NCBI GenBank assembly: GCA_948470565.1
Contig: CAOKPF010000013.1
Location: 1 to 34,844 of the forward strand
DNA: 34,844 nucleotides
Direction of reading: 5' to 3'
DNA from: an uncultured Clostridium sp.
GTDB taxonomy: Bacteria; Bacillota; Clostridia; TANB77; CAG-465
Part shown: positions 26,756 to 34,784 of the stretch, in pieces
Layout: the number at the start of each line of letters is the position of its first letter
Numbering within the stretch: position 1 is the stretch's first letter
Program-made: the position numbers and the translations under genes
The notes under the pieces: model-generated
Told to the model about the DNA's origin: nothing
Database searches by the model: none
Seen by the model: only the letters and a program-made list of their open reading frames with translations

Positions 26756-29700
26756 TTATTCATATCTATATTCTTCACTATCTTCAGCTACCATGTCTAG
26801 TCCCTCACTACTTTCATCATTTTTAACTTCATATAAAAATTCACTATCTTCATTGTCAAGACTGCCTAATCCAAAATACTTTTCAAAGAATTTCTTTATT
26901 TTTTCAATTATTGATTCCTTTCTTTCAGCTCTATTACCCCCTCCAAATCTTCTCATTGGTGGTAATATTTTTTCAATATCTGTACCTGTTGTTTTTACTT
27001 GTCCATCTCTAAAAGAATTGTCTATAAATTTCCTCGTCTCTTCATTATTAAGATTTTCTTCCTCAATTAAGCTTTTTAAATCTATTTCTTCTTGTTCTTT
27101 AATAAATTTATACCAGTCATTCATTATATCGGTATTTGTATTTATTTTTGATATAAATGTTTCAATAAGTTCTTTTTTAGAGCGAAGCGCTAAACTCGAT
27201 CTTATTGCTTTATCTATAGAACCTAGTATTTCTTTATCCATACAATTAGATTGATGATATTTTGAAACTAACATCAATATATAATCAATATTTACTTCCA
27301 CTTGTTTTACAAGTTCCATTTCAAATACTATATCATCTTTTATACTTTCTACCTCTCTTTTATTCTTTTCCGGTTTAAATTCTTCGTATAAATCAGTATA
27401 GGTTCCAATATAATCTTGGTAATCTCTCTTTGAAAGTATTTCATTATCTTTAAATTTATCAAATGAAGATAATATATTTCTTAATCTTAAAATATTACCA
27501 ATTTCAACAATAAAGTCTTTCTTTGCTTGTTCCCCTATTATTTCCTCACCTAAAGGATATTTTTTTAATAATTCAGCTATTCTTTCTTCGTAACCTTTTT
27601 GTTTTCTTCCTTTATCATCTTCATATCCATAATAGTAATCTTCATAGGATTTTAATAAAACTATTCCTGAGGCATTTTTATCTCCAAATAATGCAATAGC
27701 ATCATTTGTCTGTTCCTGTAAATCTCTAAAGCATACTATATTTCCGTAAGACTTAACAGAGTTTAGAATACGATTTGTCCTTGAATATGCCTGAATAAGT
27801 CCATGTTGTTTTAGATTTTTATCCACCCACAATGTATTTAATGTTGTAGCATCAAAGCCTGTTAAAAACATATTTACAACTATAAGTAAATCAATTTCTC
27901 TCTTTTTAACTCTATCAGATAGATCCTTATAATAATCTTGAAATCCATTTCCATCTGATGAGAAATTTGTTCTAAATTTCTTATTATATTCTCCTATTAC
28001 ATAGTCTAAAAATTCTCTTGAGCTTTGGTCTAATAACTCTGTTTCAAAACCTTCTTCATCTAATATTCCATCTGATGTATCTTCTTCATTTGCTGCAAAA
28101 GAATATATTGTTGCAATAGATAAATCTTTGTGTTTTTCTTCTAATTGTTTTTTTAATTCTAAATAATATTTCTTTGCCATTGGTATTGAGCTAACTGCAA
28201 ACATTGAATTAAATCCATTTACTCTCTGTCCTTTTAAATCGTAAAATGAATTTCTCTTTGTCTTTTGATCAAAGTGCTCAATTATATAGTTTACTACATT
28301 ACTTATTCTTTCGTGAGAAGATAAAGCCTCCTCAGTATTTATAGCTTGTACTTCTTTATCAGTCATTTTCTCTTTTTTCTTAATTGTATTGATATAATCT
28401 ATTCTAAAAGGTAATACATTTCCATCATTAATAGCATCTACTATTGTATATGTATGTAATTTATCTCCAAAAACTTGTTCTGTAGTACAAAAGTCAGGAT
28501 TAGATTTATTTACTGCATTTTTTGAAAATATTGGTGTACCTGTAAAGCCAAATAAATGATAATTTTTAAAATTTTTTACTATCATTTTATGCATATCTCC
28601 AAATTGAGATCTGTGACATTCATCAAATATCATAACTAAATGTTTTTGAAATATTGGATGATTTATATTTCTTTTTATAAACTCACTTAATTTTTGAATT
28701 GTTGTAACGATTATTCTTGATGTTGTATCTTCTAATTGTTTTTGAAGTATTTTTGTACTTCTATTTCCATTGGCAGCACCCTTTTGAAACCTATCATATT
28801 CTCTCATTGTTTGATAATCTAAGTCTTTTCTATCTACAACAAATAATACTTTATCAATATATTCTAAATTGGTTGCAAGTTGAGCAGTTTTAAAAGATGT
28901 TAATGTTTTTCCAGAGCCAGTAGTATGCCAAATATATCCACCCGCCTCTATTTTTCCCATCTTTTTATAGTTAGTCGATACTTCTATTTTATTCAAGATT
29001 CTTTCAGTTGCTACAATTTGATATGGTCGCATAACTAATAATAATTCTTCAGAAGTGAATACACAATATTTTGTTAATATATTCAATATAGTATGTTTTG
29101 ACAAAAATGTTCTAGTAAAATCTACTAAATCATTTATCACTCTATTATTAGCATCTGCCCAATAACTTGTAAATTCGAAACTATTGCTTGTCTTTTTACT
29201 TTTATTTCTTTTAGAAACTTGCTCTTTAATATGACTTTCTCTTGTTGTATTAGAATAGTATTTAGTATTAGTTCCATTTGAAATTACAAATATTTGAACA
29301 TATTCATATAAACCACTTCCTGCCCAAAAACTATCTCTTTGATATCTATTTATTTGATTAAAAGCTTCTTTTAATGCGACACCTCTTCTCTTTAATTCAA
29401 CATGAACTAAAGGGAGTCCATTTACAAGTATAGTTACATCATACCTATTATCATGTTTTCCACTATTTTCTACATATTGATTTATTACTTGTAATCTATT
29501 ATTATGAATATTCTTTTTATCTAACAAATAAATATTTTTACTAGTTCCATCATCTTTTTTTAAAACTTGTATATAATCTTCCTGAATTTTTCTTGTTTTT
29601 TCAATTATGCCATCGTTATTATTAGCTATATTATTATTGAAAAATCTCTCCCATTCTCTATCAGTAAAACTATAATCATTTAATAATTCTAATTTTGTAC

Positions 29701-29890
29701 GAAGATTTTTTATTAAAGTTTCTTTTTCATGTATTTCTAAATAATCATACCCTTGCTCAGTGAGCATATTTATAAACTCTTTTTCAAGTGCTGCTTCACT
29801 TTGATATTCTTCTGATTTTCTTTTTAATGGTTCATATTCTGATACTACTGTTGAATTACTTGTTTCCATTACTACATTATATTTTCTCAT
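26756..29890 (-). CDS. hsdR: Type I restriction endonuclease subunit R
   Basis: 1044 aa, close to the 1038 aa of EcoR124I HsdR. It is the ATP-driven DNA translocase and nuclease of the complex. The PD-(D/E)xK nuclease site is D151 with E165-L-K167 (RYDVTILV, then HVELKRRG). The SF2 motor has Walker A TTGSGKT (323-329), DECH (423-426) and the motif FGFTGTP. The C-terminal helical domain binds the methylase. The ATG at 29890 overlaps the hsdS end by 14 bp with AAGGAG upstream. No frameshift or missing catalytic residue is seen. It should cut far from unmethylated recognition sites. Confidence 0.96.
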   Translation of the reverse strand: MRKYNVVMETSNSTVVSEYEPLKRKSEEYQSEAALEKEFINMLTEQGYDYLEIHEKETLIKNLRTKLELLNDYSFTDREWERFFNNNIANNNDGIIEKTRKIQEDYIQVLKKDDGTSKNIYLLDKKNIHNNRLQVINQYVENSGKHDNRYDVTILVNGLPLVHVELKRRGVALKEAFNQINRYQRDSFWAGSGLYEYVQIFVISNGTNTKYYSNTTRESHIKEQVSKRNKSKKTSNSFEFTSYWADANNRVINDLVDFTRTFLSKHTILNILTKYCVFTSEELLLVMRPYQIVATERILNKIEVSTNYKKMGKIEAGGYIWHTTGSGKTLTSFKTAQLATNLEYIDKVLFVVDRKDLDYQTMREYDRFQKGAANGNRSTKILQKQLEDTTSRIIVTTIQKLSEFIKRNINHPIFQKHLVMIFDECHRSQFGDMHKMIVKNFKNYHLFGFTGTPIFSKNAVNKSNPDFCTTEQVFGDKLHTYTIVDAINDGNVLPFRIDYINTIKKKEKMTDKEVQAINTEEALSSHERISNVVNYIIEHFDQKTKRNSFYDLKGQRVNGFNSMFAVSSIPMAKKYYLELKKQLEEKHKDLSIATIYSFAANEEDTSDGILDEEGFETELLDQSSREFLDYVIGEYNKKFRTNFSSDGNGFQDYYKDLSDRVKKREIDLLIVVNMFLTGFDATTLNTLWVDKNLKQHGLIQAYSRTNRILNSVKSYGNIVCFRDLQEQTNDAIALFGDKNASGIVLLKSYEDYYYGYEDDKGRKQKGYEERIAELLKKYPLGEEIIGEQAKKDFIVEIGNILRLRNILSSFDKFKDNEILSKRDYQDYIGTYTDLYEEFKPEKNKREVESIKDDIVFEMELVKQVEVNIDYILMLVSKYHQSNCMDKEILGSIDKAIRSSLALRSKKELIETFISKINTNTDIMNDWYKFIKEQEEIDLKSLIEEENLNNEETRKFIDNSFRDGQVKTTGTDIEKILPPMRRFGGGNRAERKESIIEKIKKFFEKYFGLGSLDNEDSEFLYEVKNDESSEGLDMVAEDSEEYRYE

Positions 29891-31154
29891 TTACTTTTAA
29901 CTCCTTAAATGTCAATAATTTATTTCTATAATACTCATATTGCTTTTGTCTTGCTTCTATTTCAGCAGGTAATCCTTCTGAAATATTATTACATAATTTA
30001 TCAAATCTGTCTAAAATAGATACTATCCTTTCTTGTTCTTCAAGTAATGGTACTGGAATATTAATATTTCTTAATTCTTTCATTGGAATACTTTTCACAG
30101 TTCCATTAGTTATTTTTTTTCTATATATTTCTTTTATATATGAAACATTTAATAAATACATTAAATATTTGGAATTTATTTTATCCTTCTGTGGTTTTAA
30201 TACATATACTCCCTCTTTTATATTCCAATTTAATGGAGTTTCCTTTATTATAGCTGTTTGACCTATTGTACCTGTACCTGAAAAAATAACATCACCTTTT
30301 TCTAAATTTGAGCGATTATTACATAATTCCAGTGCTTCATCATTTATTCTATCAGTATTATTATTAAAAATAATTTTATTATTTTTTATTTCTCTTATAG
30401 TCACATAATAATTTTTCGCATCATCTGTATTTAATCTAAAAAATTTTCTTGGATTTAAACCTGTATTTAAAGATATTATAACATCATTTAATTTTTTCCA
30501 TAAAACTTTATTGTCAAAAATGAATAATTCATTTTTGTAATACTCATACTGCTTTTGTCTAGCTTTTAGCTCAGCTGAAAGCTCAGCTGAAAGCTCAGCT
30601 GAAAGTAAAGTGAAATTGTCCAAAATATGGACAATTTCGCTTTGTACCTCAATTGGAGGTACAGGAATCTTCATATCTAATATATTTTTCATACTAGGAT
30701 GTTTAATTCCAGAACCTCTATAAAAACTAGCTATAACTTTAATATTTGATTGCATCCAGTAATATAAAAATTTATTATTTAAAATACTTTTATCAAGTGA
30801 AGTTGCAATTCTATTATCCCCTGTTACAAATTTTCCCATATGATACTTCACATTTGGTGTTCCACCCCACGGAATACAAACAATTTCTCCTTCTAACACA
30901 TAATCTTTAGCAAGTTCCTCAGTAGTATATCTATCTTCCCCTGAAATCCCTGTTGAAATATATTTTATATTCCCATTTTCCCTTTCTACTTTATTAAAAT
31001 CTGCTGATAAATAATATTTATACTGTATTACTTTTTTTTGTTTTGATTTATCAACCCCTTTAAATTTCTTATCCCATGCAGTTAATGACCACAATGGTTG
31101 AAATGGTACTCCATTAGGGCATAACTTTTCCATTAACTCCTTTACCTTACTCAT
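29877..31154 (-). CDS. hsdS: Type I specificity subunit S with SAEL repeats
   Basis: 425 aa. It determines the two half-sites recognised by the RM complex. Two target-recognition domains (about residues 10-165 and 215-375) alternate with two conserved helical spacers. The spacers share ARQKQYEYY followed by KNEL or RNKL, and the IPVPxxExQ/ERIVxILD motifs also repeat. The central spacer contains SAEL three times (185-196), the counterpart of the TAEL repeats of EcoR124. This puts the system near family IC. The ATG has GAGGTG upstream and is 2 bp after hsdM. The recognition sequence cannot be read from the protein. Confidence 0.95.
   Translation of the reverse strand: MSKVKELMEKLCPNGVPFQPLWSLTAWDKKFKGVDKSKQKKVIQYKYYLSADFNKVERENGNIKYISTGISGEDRYTTEELAKDYVLEGEIVCIPWGGTPNVKYHMGKFVTGDNRIATSLDKSILNNKFLYYWMQSNIKVIASFYRGSGIKHPSMKNILDMKIPVPPIEVQSEIVHILDNFTLLSAELSAELSAELKARQKQYEYYKNELFIFDNKVLWKKLNDVIISLNTGLNPRKFFRLNTDDAKNYYVTIREIKNNKIIFNNNTDRINDEALELCNNRSNLEKGDVIFSGTGTIGQTAIIKETPLNWNIKEGVYVLKPQKDKINSKYLMYLLNVSYIKEIYRKKITNGTVKSIPMKELRNINIPVPLLEEQERIVSILDRFDKLCNNISEGLPAEIEARQKQYEYYRNKLLTFKELKVNEKI
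30569..30604 (-). repeat. Three perfect 12-bp tandem repeats inside hsdS
   Basis: GCTCAGCTGAAA is repeated exactly at 30569-30580, 30581-30592 and 30593-30604. On the coding strand each unit encodes one SAEL. Slippage by one unit stays in frame and changes the length of the helical spacer between the two recognition domains. Confidence 0.97.
30612..30663. repeat. Two perfect hairpins next to the hsdS tandem repeat
   Basis: GAAATTGTCC (30612-30621) is inverted as GGACAATTTC (30629-30638), and TGTACCTC (30643-30650) as GAGGTACA (30656-30663). Both are inside codons of the conserved EVQSEIVHILDNFTL segment and begin 8 bp from the 12-bp repeats. They may favour replication slippage or recombination between hsdS domains. 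Confidence 0.75.
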
Positions 31155-31156
31155 TA

Positions 31157-32716
31157 CTACACCTCAATTTCAGCAATAATTTTATCTATTTCACTACGAA
31201 GTACATTTTCTCTTGCTACTATTTCTGCTATTTCATTATTTAATTTACTTATGTCAATTTTTTCTCTTGTATCTTCTTTCTCTACATAAGTTGAAACTGA
31301 TAAATTATAATCATTTTCTGCTATTTCTAAATTAGAAACTATTTTTGAAACATATTTTTTATCCTCTCTTGATTTAAATATATTAACAATATTCTCTATA
31401 TTTTTCTCTGTTAATTTATTATTATTAGTTACTTTTATACATTCATTTGTTGCATCTATAAACAATGTACTATTATCTTTTTTGCTTTTCTTTAAAACCA
31501 TTATACAAGTGGCAATACTTGTCCCAAAAAACAAATTATCAGGTAATTGTATTAAGCAATCTACAAAGTTATTATCAATTAAATATTTCCTTATTTTTTG
31601 TTCTGCTCCTCCTCTATATAATATTCCAGGAAAACAAACTATTGATGCTGTACCATTTTCAGCTAACCAAGCTAAAGAATGCATTATAAATGCAAAGTCC
31701 GCTTTCGATTTTGGCGCTAGAACACCAGCTGGGGAATATCTTGGATCATTTATTAAAGTAGCATTGTCATCTCCTGCCCATTTTATTGAATATGGTGGAT
31801 TTGATACTATTACCTCAAACGGTTCATTATCCCAATGTTGTGGTGATACCAATGTATCTTCACATGCAATATCAAATTTATCATATCCAATATCATGTAA
31901 AAACATATTTATTCTACAAAGATTATATGTAGTTAAATTAATTTCTTGTCCAAAAAAACCATTTCTCACATTGTCTTTTCCTAATATTTTAGCTGATTTT
32001 AACAAAAGTGAACCAGAACCACAAGCTGGATCATATACTTTATTAACTGATTTTTTTCCTAAAATAGCAATCTTTGTTAATAATTCACTAACTTCTTGTG
32101 GTGTATAAAATTCTCCACCTGATTTACCAGCATTAGAAGCATACATTGACATTAAAAATTCATATGCATCACCAAATGCATCTATACTATTATCTTGATA
32201 ATTACCCAAATTTATATTAGAAATACCATCTAAAATTTTAATAATCTTTTCATTTCTTTTTGCAACTGTTGCACCTAGTTTATTATTATTAACATCTATA
32301 TCATCAAATAACCCCGAAAAATTCCCTTCACTTTCTGCACCTTTAGCACTATTTTCAATATTATTAAATATTCTTTCCAGTGTCTCATTTAAGTTATCAT
32401 CATTTTTTGCTCTTTTACATAAATTACAAAACAATTCAGATGGTAATATAAAAAATCCTTTTACTTTAACTAAATCTTCTCTTACGCTTTCTGCATCATA
32501 ATCTGAGATATTAGCATAATCAAAAGTGGTATCTCCCGCTTTTCTTTCATCATCATTAATATAATTTGTTATATTTTCCGATATATATCTATAAAACATT
32601 ATACCTAAAATATATTGCTTAAAATCCCAGCCATCTACTGAACCTCTTAAATCATCTGCAATAGACCATATAGCTTTATGTATCTCTTCTCTTTCTTTAA
32701 TATTTTTAACATTCAT
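31157..32716 (-). CDS. hsdM: Type I methyltransferase subunit M
   Basis: 519 aa, almost the length of EcoR124I HsdM. It methylates adenine (N6) in the host recognition site and is required for restriction. The helical N-terminal domain (KAIWSIADDLRGSVDGWDFKQYILGIMFYRY) is followed by the SAM-binding motif VYDPACGSGSLL (228-238) and the catalytic NPPY (306-309). The C-terminal coiled coil (NEIAEIVARENVLRSEIDKIIAEIEV) contacts HsdS. AAGGAG lies 12 bases before the ATG. It is the first hsd gene of a tight M-S-R operon. Confidence 0.97.
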   Translation of the reverse strand: MNVKNIKEREEIHKAIWSIADDLRGSVDGWDFKQYILGIMFYRYISENITNYINDDERKAGDTTFDYANISDYDAESVREDLVKVKGFFILPSELFCNLCKRAKNDDNLNETLERIFNNIENSAKGAESEGNFSGLFDDIDVNNNKLGATVAKRNEKIIKILDGISNINLGNYQDNSIDAFGDAYEFLMSMYASNAGKSGGEFYTPQEVSELLTKIAILGKKSVNKVYDPACGSGSLLLKSAKILGKDNVRNGFFGQEINLTTYNLCRINMFLHDIGYDKFDIACEDTLVSPQHWDNEPFEVIVSNPPYSIKWAGDDNATLINDPRYSPAGVLAPKSKADFAFIMHSLAWLAENGTASIVCFPGILYRGGAEQKIRKYLIDNNFVDCLIQLPDNLFFGTSIATCIMVLKKSKKDNSTLFIDATNECIKVTNNNKLTEKNIENIVNIFKSREDKKYVSKIVSNLEIAENDYNLSVSTYVEKEDTREKIDISKLNNEIAEIVARENVLRSEIDKIIAEIEV

Positions 32717-32834
32717 ACTATCTACCTACTCCTTATAAACACTTATTTCTAATAAAATTTATCAAATAAGAATATTTTTTATCTTACTCCTTAATTAATA
32801 TGCTATAAATTTATTTCATTTGGACATATTTACA

Positions 32835-33662
32835 TCAATTAATTATATCCTTTAACATTTTTCCCTCTTTATTTTTCCATACAATAGGTCCACTATTGCT
32901 ATATCCTGAAATAACATTAGCAGCAGCTGATGAACTACTAAATGTATAATTTGAGGTAAATTCATAGTTTTCATTAATTATATTTTCTCTTTGCAACCTT
33001 TCACGTAATGCTTTGTATCCTTTACATATTGAGTTTTTTGGAGGCATATCGGATACTTTTGAACCCTTTAATACCATAAAACCTTCATTAGTAATTACAC
33101 CTCTTGCTTCTAACTTTTTTGTTTTAAAATATAATATATTTTTATTATCTACCTTTTGTTTTTTTTCATATAAAAAAACTTTATAGCCCAAAGCATTTGT
33201 AAGCATTTTTACATTATCAATTATTTCTTTCATTTCAGCCTCTTCAAATTCAGATAATGTAGACTGAGTTGGAATAGAACTATTATCAACTTCATATCTT
33301 GCAGCCTTTTTAGCTTCCGAATACAAAATGTTTTCAATATATTTTATATGTGCTTTATTCAAACTATTATCTTTTCTTGTAAATAAAACACATTCTGTCC
33401 AGAAATCCTTATCATCACTTAAATGTTGAATTAACCTATTATATAAAACTTCACTTTCTCCAACATAGATATATGGTATTCCTTCTTGTTCACCTATAAG
33501 AAAATATATTCCAGTATTATATATATATTTCAAATCTTTACTTTCTTTTAACATAGTTTTAGGAAGTTTGTAGGCTATTCCATCCCAATTACTTAACTCA
33601 CATATTATTCTTTCATTTGGATCTCCATCTTTCAAAAATAGCTTTATTGTTTTTTGATACAT
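32835..33662 (-). CDS. GIY-YIG nuclease with C-terminal DUF4357
   Basis: 275 aa. The GIY-YIG core has G51-I-Y, YIYVG (64-68), the catalytic arginine R76 and the metal-binding glutamate E110. Residues about 210-270 (KGYKALRERLQRE, then SSAAANVISGYSNSGPIVWKNKEG) match DUF4357, a small domain often attached to such nucleases near type I RM loci. It may be an accessory nuclease or DNA-modification-linked factor; its exact role is not established. It lies 118 bp upstream of hsdM on the same strand, possibly co-transcribed. The ATG follows GAGAGAGGGG. Confidence 0.9.
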   Translation of the reverse strand: MYQKTIKLFLKDGDPNERIICELSNWDGIAYKLPKTMLKESKDLKYIYNTGIYFLIGEQEGIPYIYVGESEVLYNRLIQHLSDDKDFWTECVLFTRKDNSLNKAHIKYIENILYSEAKKAARYEVDNSSIPTQSTLSEFEEAEMKEIIDNVKMLTNALGYKVFLYEKKQKVDNKNILYFKTKKLEARGVITNEGFMVLKGSKVSDMPPKNSICKGYKALRERLQRENIINENYEFTSNYTFSSSSAAANVISGYSNSGPIVWKNKEGKMLKDIIN

Positions 33663-33780
33663 CTAATCCCCTCTCTCAAAACATATATTTTTAGTTTTAA
33701 TATAGTTTTTTATATGTTATTTTTATAAACATTTTTACTTTCATTATTTTTATTAGCTTTTTGTAACTTTTTTGAATAAC

Positions 33781-33811
33781 AAAAAAATCAAGGAACAGTG
33801 AATCCCTTGAT
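33781..33811 (-). terminator. Terminator behind the tRNA fragment
   Basis: On the minus strand ATCAAGG (33811-33805) pairs with CCTTGAT (33793-33787) and runs into seven T. It starts 5 bp after the CCA of the truncated tRNA, as a native tRNA terminator would. Confidence 0.7.
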
Positions 33812-33816
33812 AAATC

Positions 33817-33862
33817 TGGTTGTGGGGGTAAGACTCAAACTTACTACCTTCGAGTTATGAGC
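33817..33862 (-). pseudogene. 3' half of a tRNA-fMet-like gene, probable att remnant
   Basis: Read on the minus strand: anticodon loop CTCATAA (CAT anticodon), 3' anticodon strand CTCGA, variable AGGTA, T stem GTAAG/CTTAC with loop TTTGAGT, acceptor strand CCCCACA, discriminator A and encoded CCA (33819-33817). The acceptor and anticodon sequence fit initiator tRNA. The 5' half is missing: the match breaks just before the anticodon loop, at 33863. The T loop has TTT where TTC is expected, so it is decaying. This is what is left when an element integrates at a tRNA anticodon loop and displaces the 3' end. Confidence 0.78.
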
Positions 33863-34113
33863 CTATTAAAACATTTGTTTTGAATTATCATAAATTGCTA
33901 CAATATGCTTTATACTAAGCTTTTATAAAGGATCAAACTATTCTATGCTATTATTATTTATTATATATTTTTTGTACTTTGTTGGCTTTTTGTTGGCTCG
34001 TTTTTTATTTGATATTATCTAGATATTAAGCCTCTTTTTAAGGACTCGGAAAACTCGGGATAAGTTTTAAAAAAAATATATATTATACTAACAAATACCA
34101 ACATAATATCTCT
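33863..34113. repeat. Gene-free spacer with an 11-bp-period tandem repeat
   Basis: TTTGTTGGCT occurs at 33978-33987 and 33989-33998, exactly one helical turn apart, followed by CGT. It lies about 116 bp from the tRNA-like core. This matches the layout near 21556 (different unit, same 11-bp period, same side of the core, same CTCGT ending), as expected for integrase arm sites. No integrase gene or other gene is seen in this stretch. Confidence 0.5.
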
Positions 34114-34386
34114 TTAAAACAAATTTGAATGAGTTTCAATATCGAATAATAATATTATTAACTTTTCTTTTTCAATTTTATATATTAAAACTAAATCAGG
34201 TAAAACGTGACAATCGCAAAAACCTTTTAAATTTCCTTTAAGTGGATGGTTTTTATATTTTTCTGGTAGTGTTTCGCCTTTTGCCAATATATCGACTACA
34301 TTATATATTAAATCAGTGTTTATTCCGTCTTTTTTTGCTTTCTTTATACTTTGCTTAAATCTATTTGTTACTTCTATTTTATACAT
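34114..34386 (-). CDS. yafQ: YafQ-family mRNA interferase toxin
   Basis: 90 aa RelE-superfamily toxin that would cleave mRNA in the ribosome. The YafQ catalytic set is present with correct spacing: H47 (KNHPLKG), H60 and D64 (CDCHVLPD), H86 and F90 (THSNLF at the C-terminus). The common RTG before the last histidine is replaced by DIE, which could change activity. It follows the antitoxin gene by 6 bp, using the GGAGG that overlaps the antitoxin stop. Confidence 0.92.
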   Translation of the reverse strand: MYKIEVTNRFKQSIKKAKKDGINTDLIYNVVDILAKGETLPEKYKNHPLKGNLKGFCDCHVLPDLVLIYKIEKEKLIILLFDIETHSNLF

Positions 34387-34392
34387 TGTTTT

Positions 34393-34695
34393 TTATTCCT
34401 CCAATGCCTTTTTTAATTCTTCTACATTGTCAAAAGCTCTTTCATCAACATCTTTTACTATTTCGTCAAAGTTCATTTTGCTGTAATCATGTAAATGTCC
34501 ATACTCACATATATAAGAACCATGCCCATCATTTAGTTCGACTATTCCTTTTCTTTTTAAGCTAAACGGTATACCATTATTTAATTTAATTTGATGTAAA
34601 AATATATTTATTGCCTCGCTTAAAGATAAGCCTAAATCGTCTAATATTGGTGTAACTTCTTTTTTTATATTATCATTTATTCTAACTGTTGACAT
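34393..34695 (-). CDS. dinJ: DinJ/RelB-family antitoxin
   Basis: 100 aa. The N-terminal ribbon-helix-helix (STVRINDNIKKEVTPILDDLGLSLSEAINIFLHQIKLNNGIPF) is the DinJ DNA-binding and dimerisation domain. The C-terminal half, which includes FDEIVKDVDERAFDNVEELKKAL, should wrap the YafQ toxin. The ATG follows AGGAGTG. It is the first gene of the pair and, with the toxin, should repress the promoter at 34772-34744. Confidence 0.93.
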   Translation of the reverse strand: MSTVRINDNIKKEVTPILDDLGLSLSEAINIFLHQIKLNNGIPFSLKRKGIVELNDGHGSYICEYGHLHDYSKMNFDEIVKDVDERAFDNVEELKKALEE

Positions 34696-34743
34696 TTTTT
34701 ATCACTCCTTTTAATTATTTTTTATAATCTATACACTTATTAT

Positions 34744-34784
34744 ATTATATTATATTCGTATACATTTGTCAACATTTTGTATAC
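34744..34784 (-). promoter_or_regulatory. dinJ-yafQ promoter with twin GTATAC operators
   Basis: On the minus strand, a perfect TTGACA (34772-34767), 17 bp and TATAAT (34749-34744). Two GTATAC palindromes (34758-34763 and 34779-34784) are centred 21 bp apart, two helical turns, flanking the -35 box. This is the layout expected for a ribbon-helix-helix autorepressor. Confidence 0.82.

Noticed and set aside
31482-32108. 208-codon plus-strand open frame opposite hsdM
   Set aside because: It runs antisense through the conserved SAM and NPPY motifs of hsdM; such long shadows arise from codon bias in the real gene.
33817-33862. A functional tRNA-fMet gene
   Set aside because: The D arm, the 5' anticodon stem and the 5' acceptor strand are missing, and the T loop lacks the invariant C.
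21450-34113. A complete integrative or conjugative element
   Set aside because: No integrase, excisionase, relaxase or conjugation gene is visible anywhere in the window, so only boundary remnants can be claimed.
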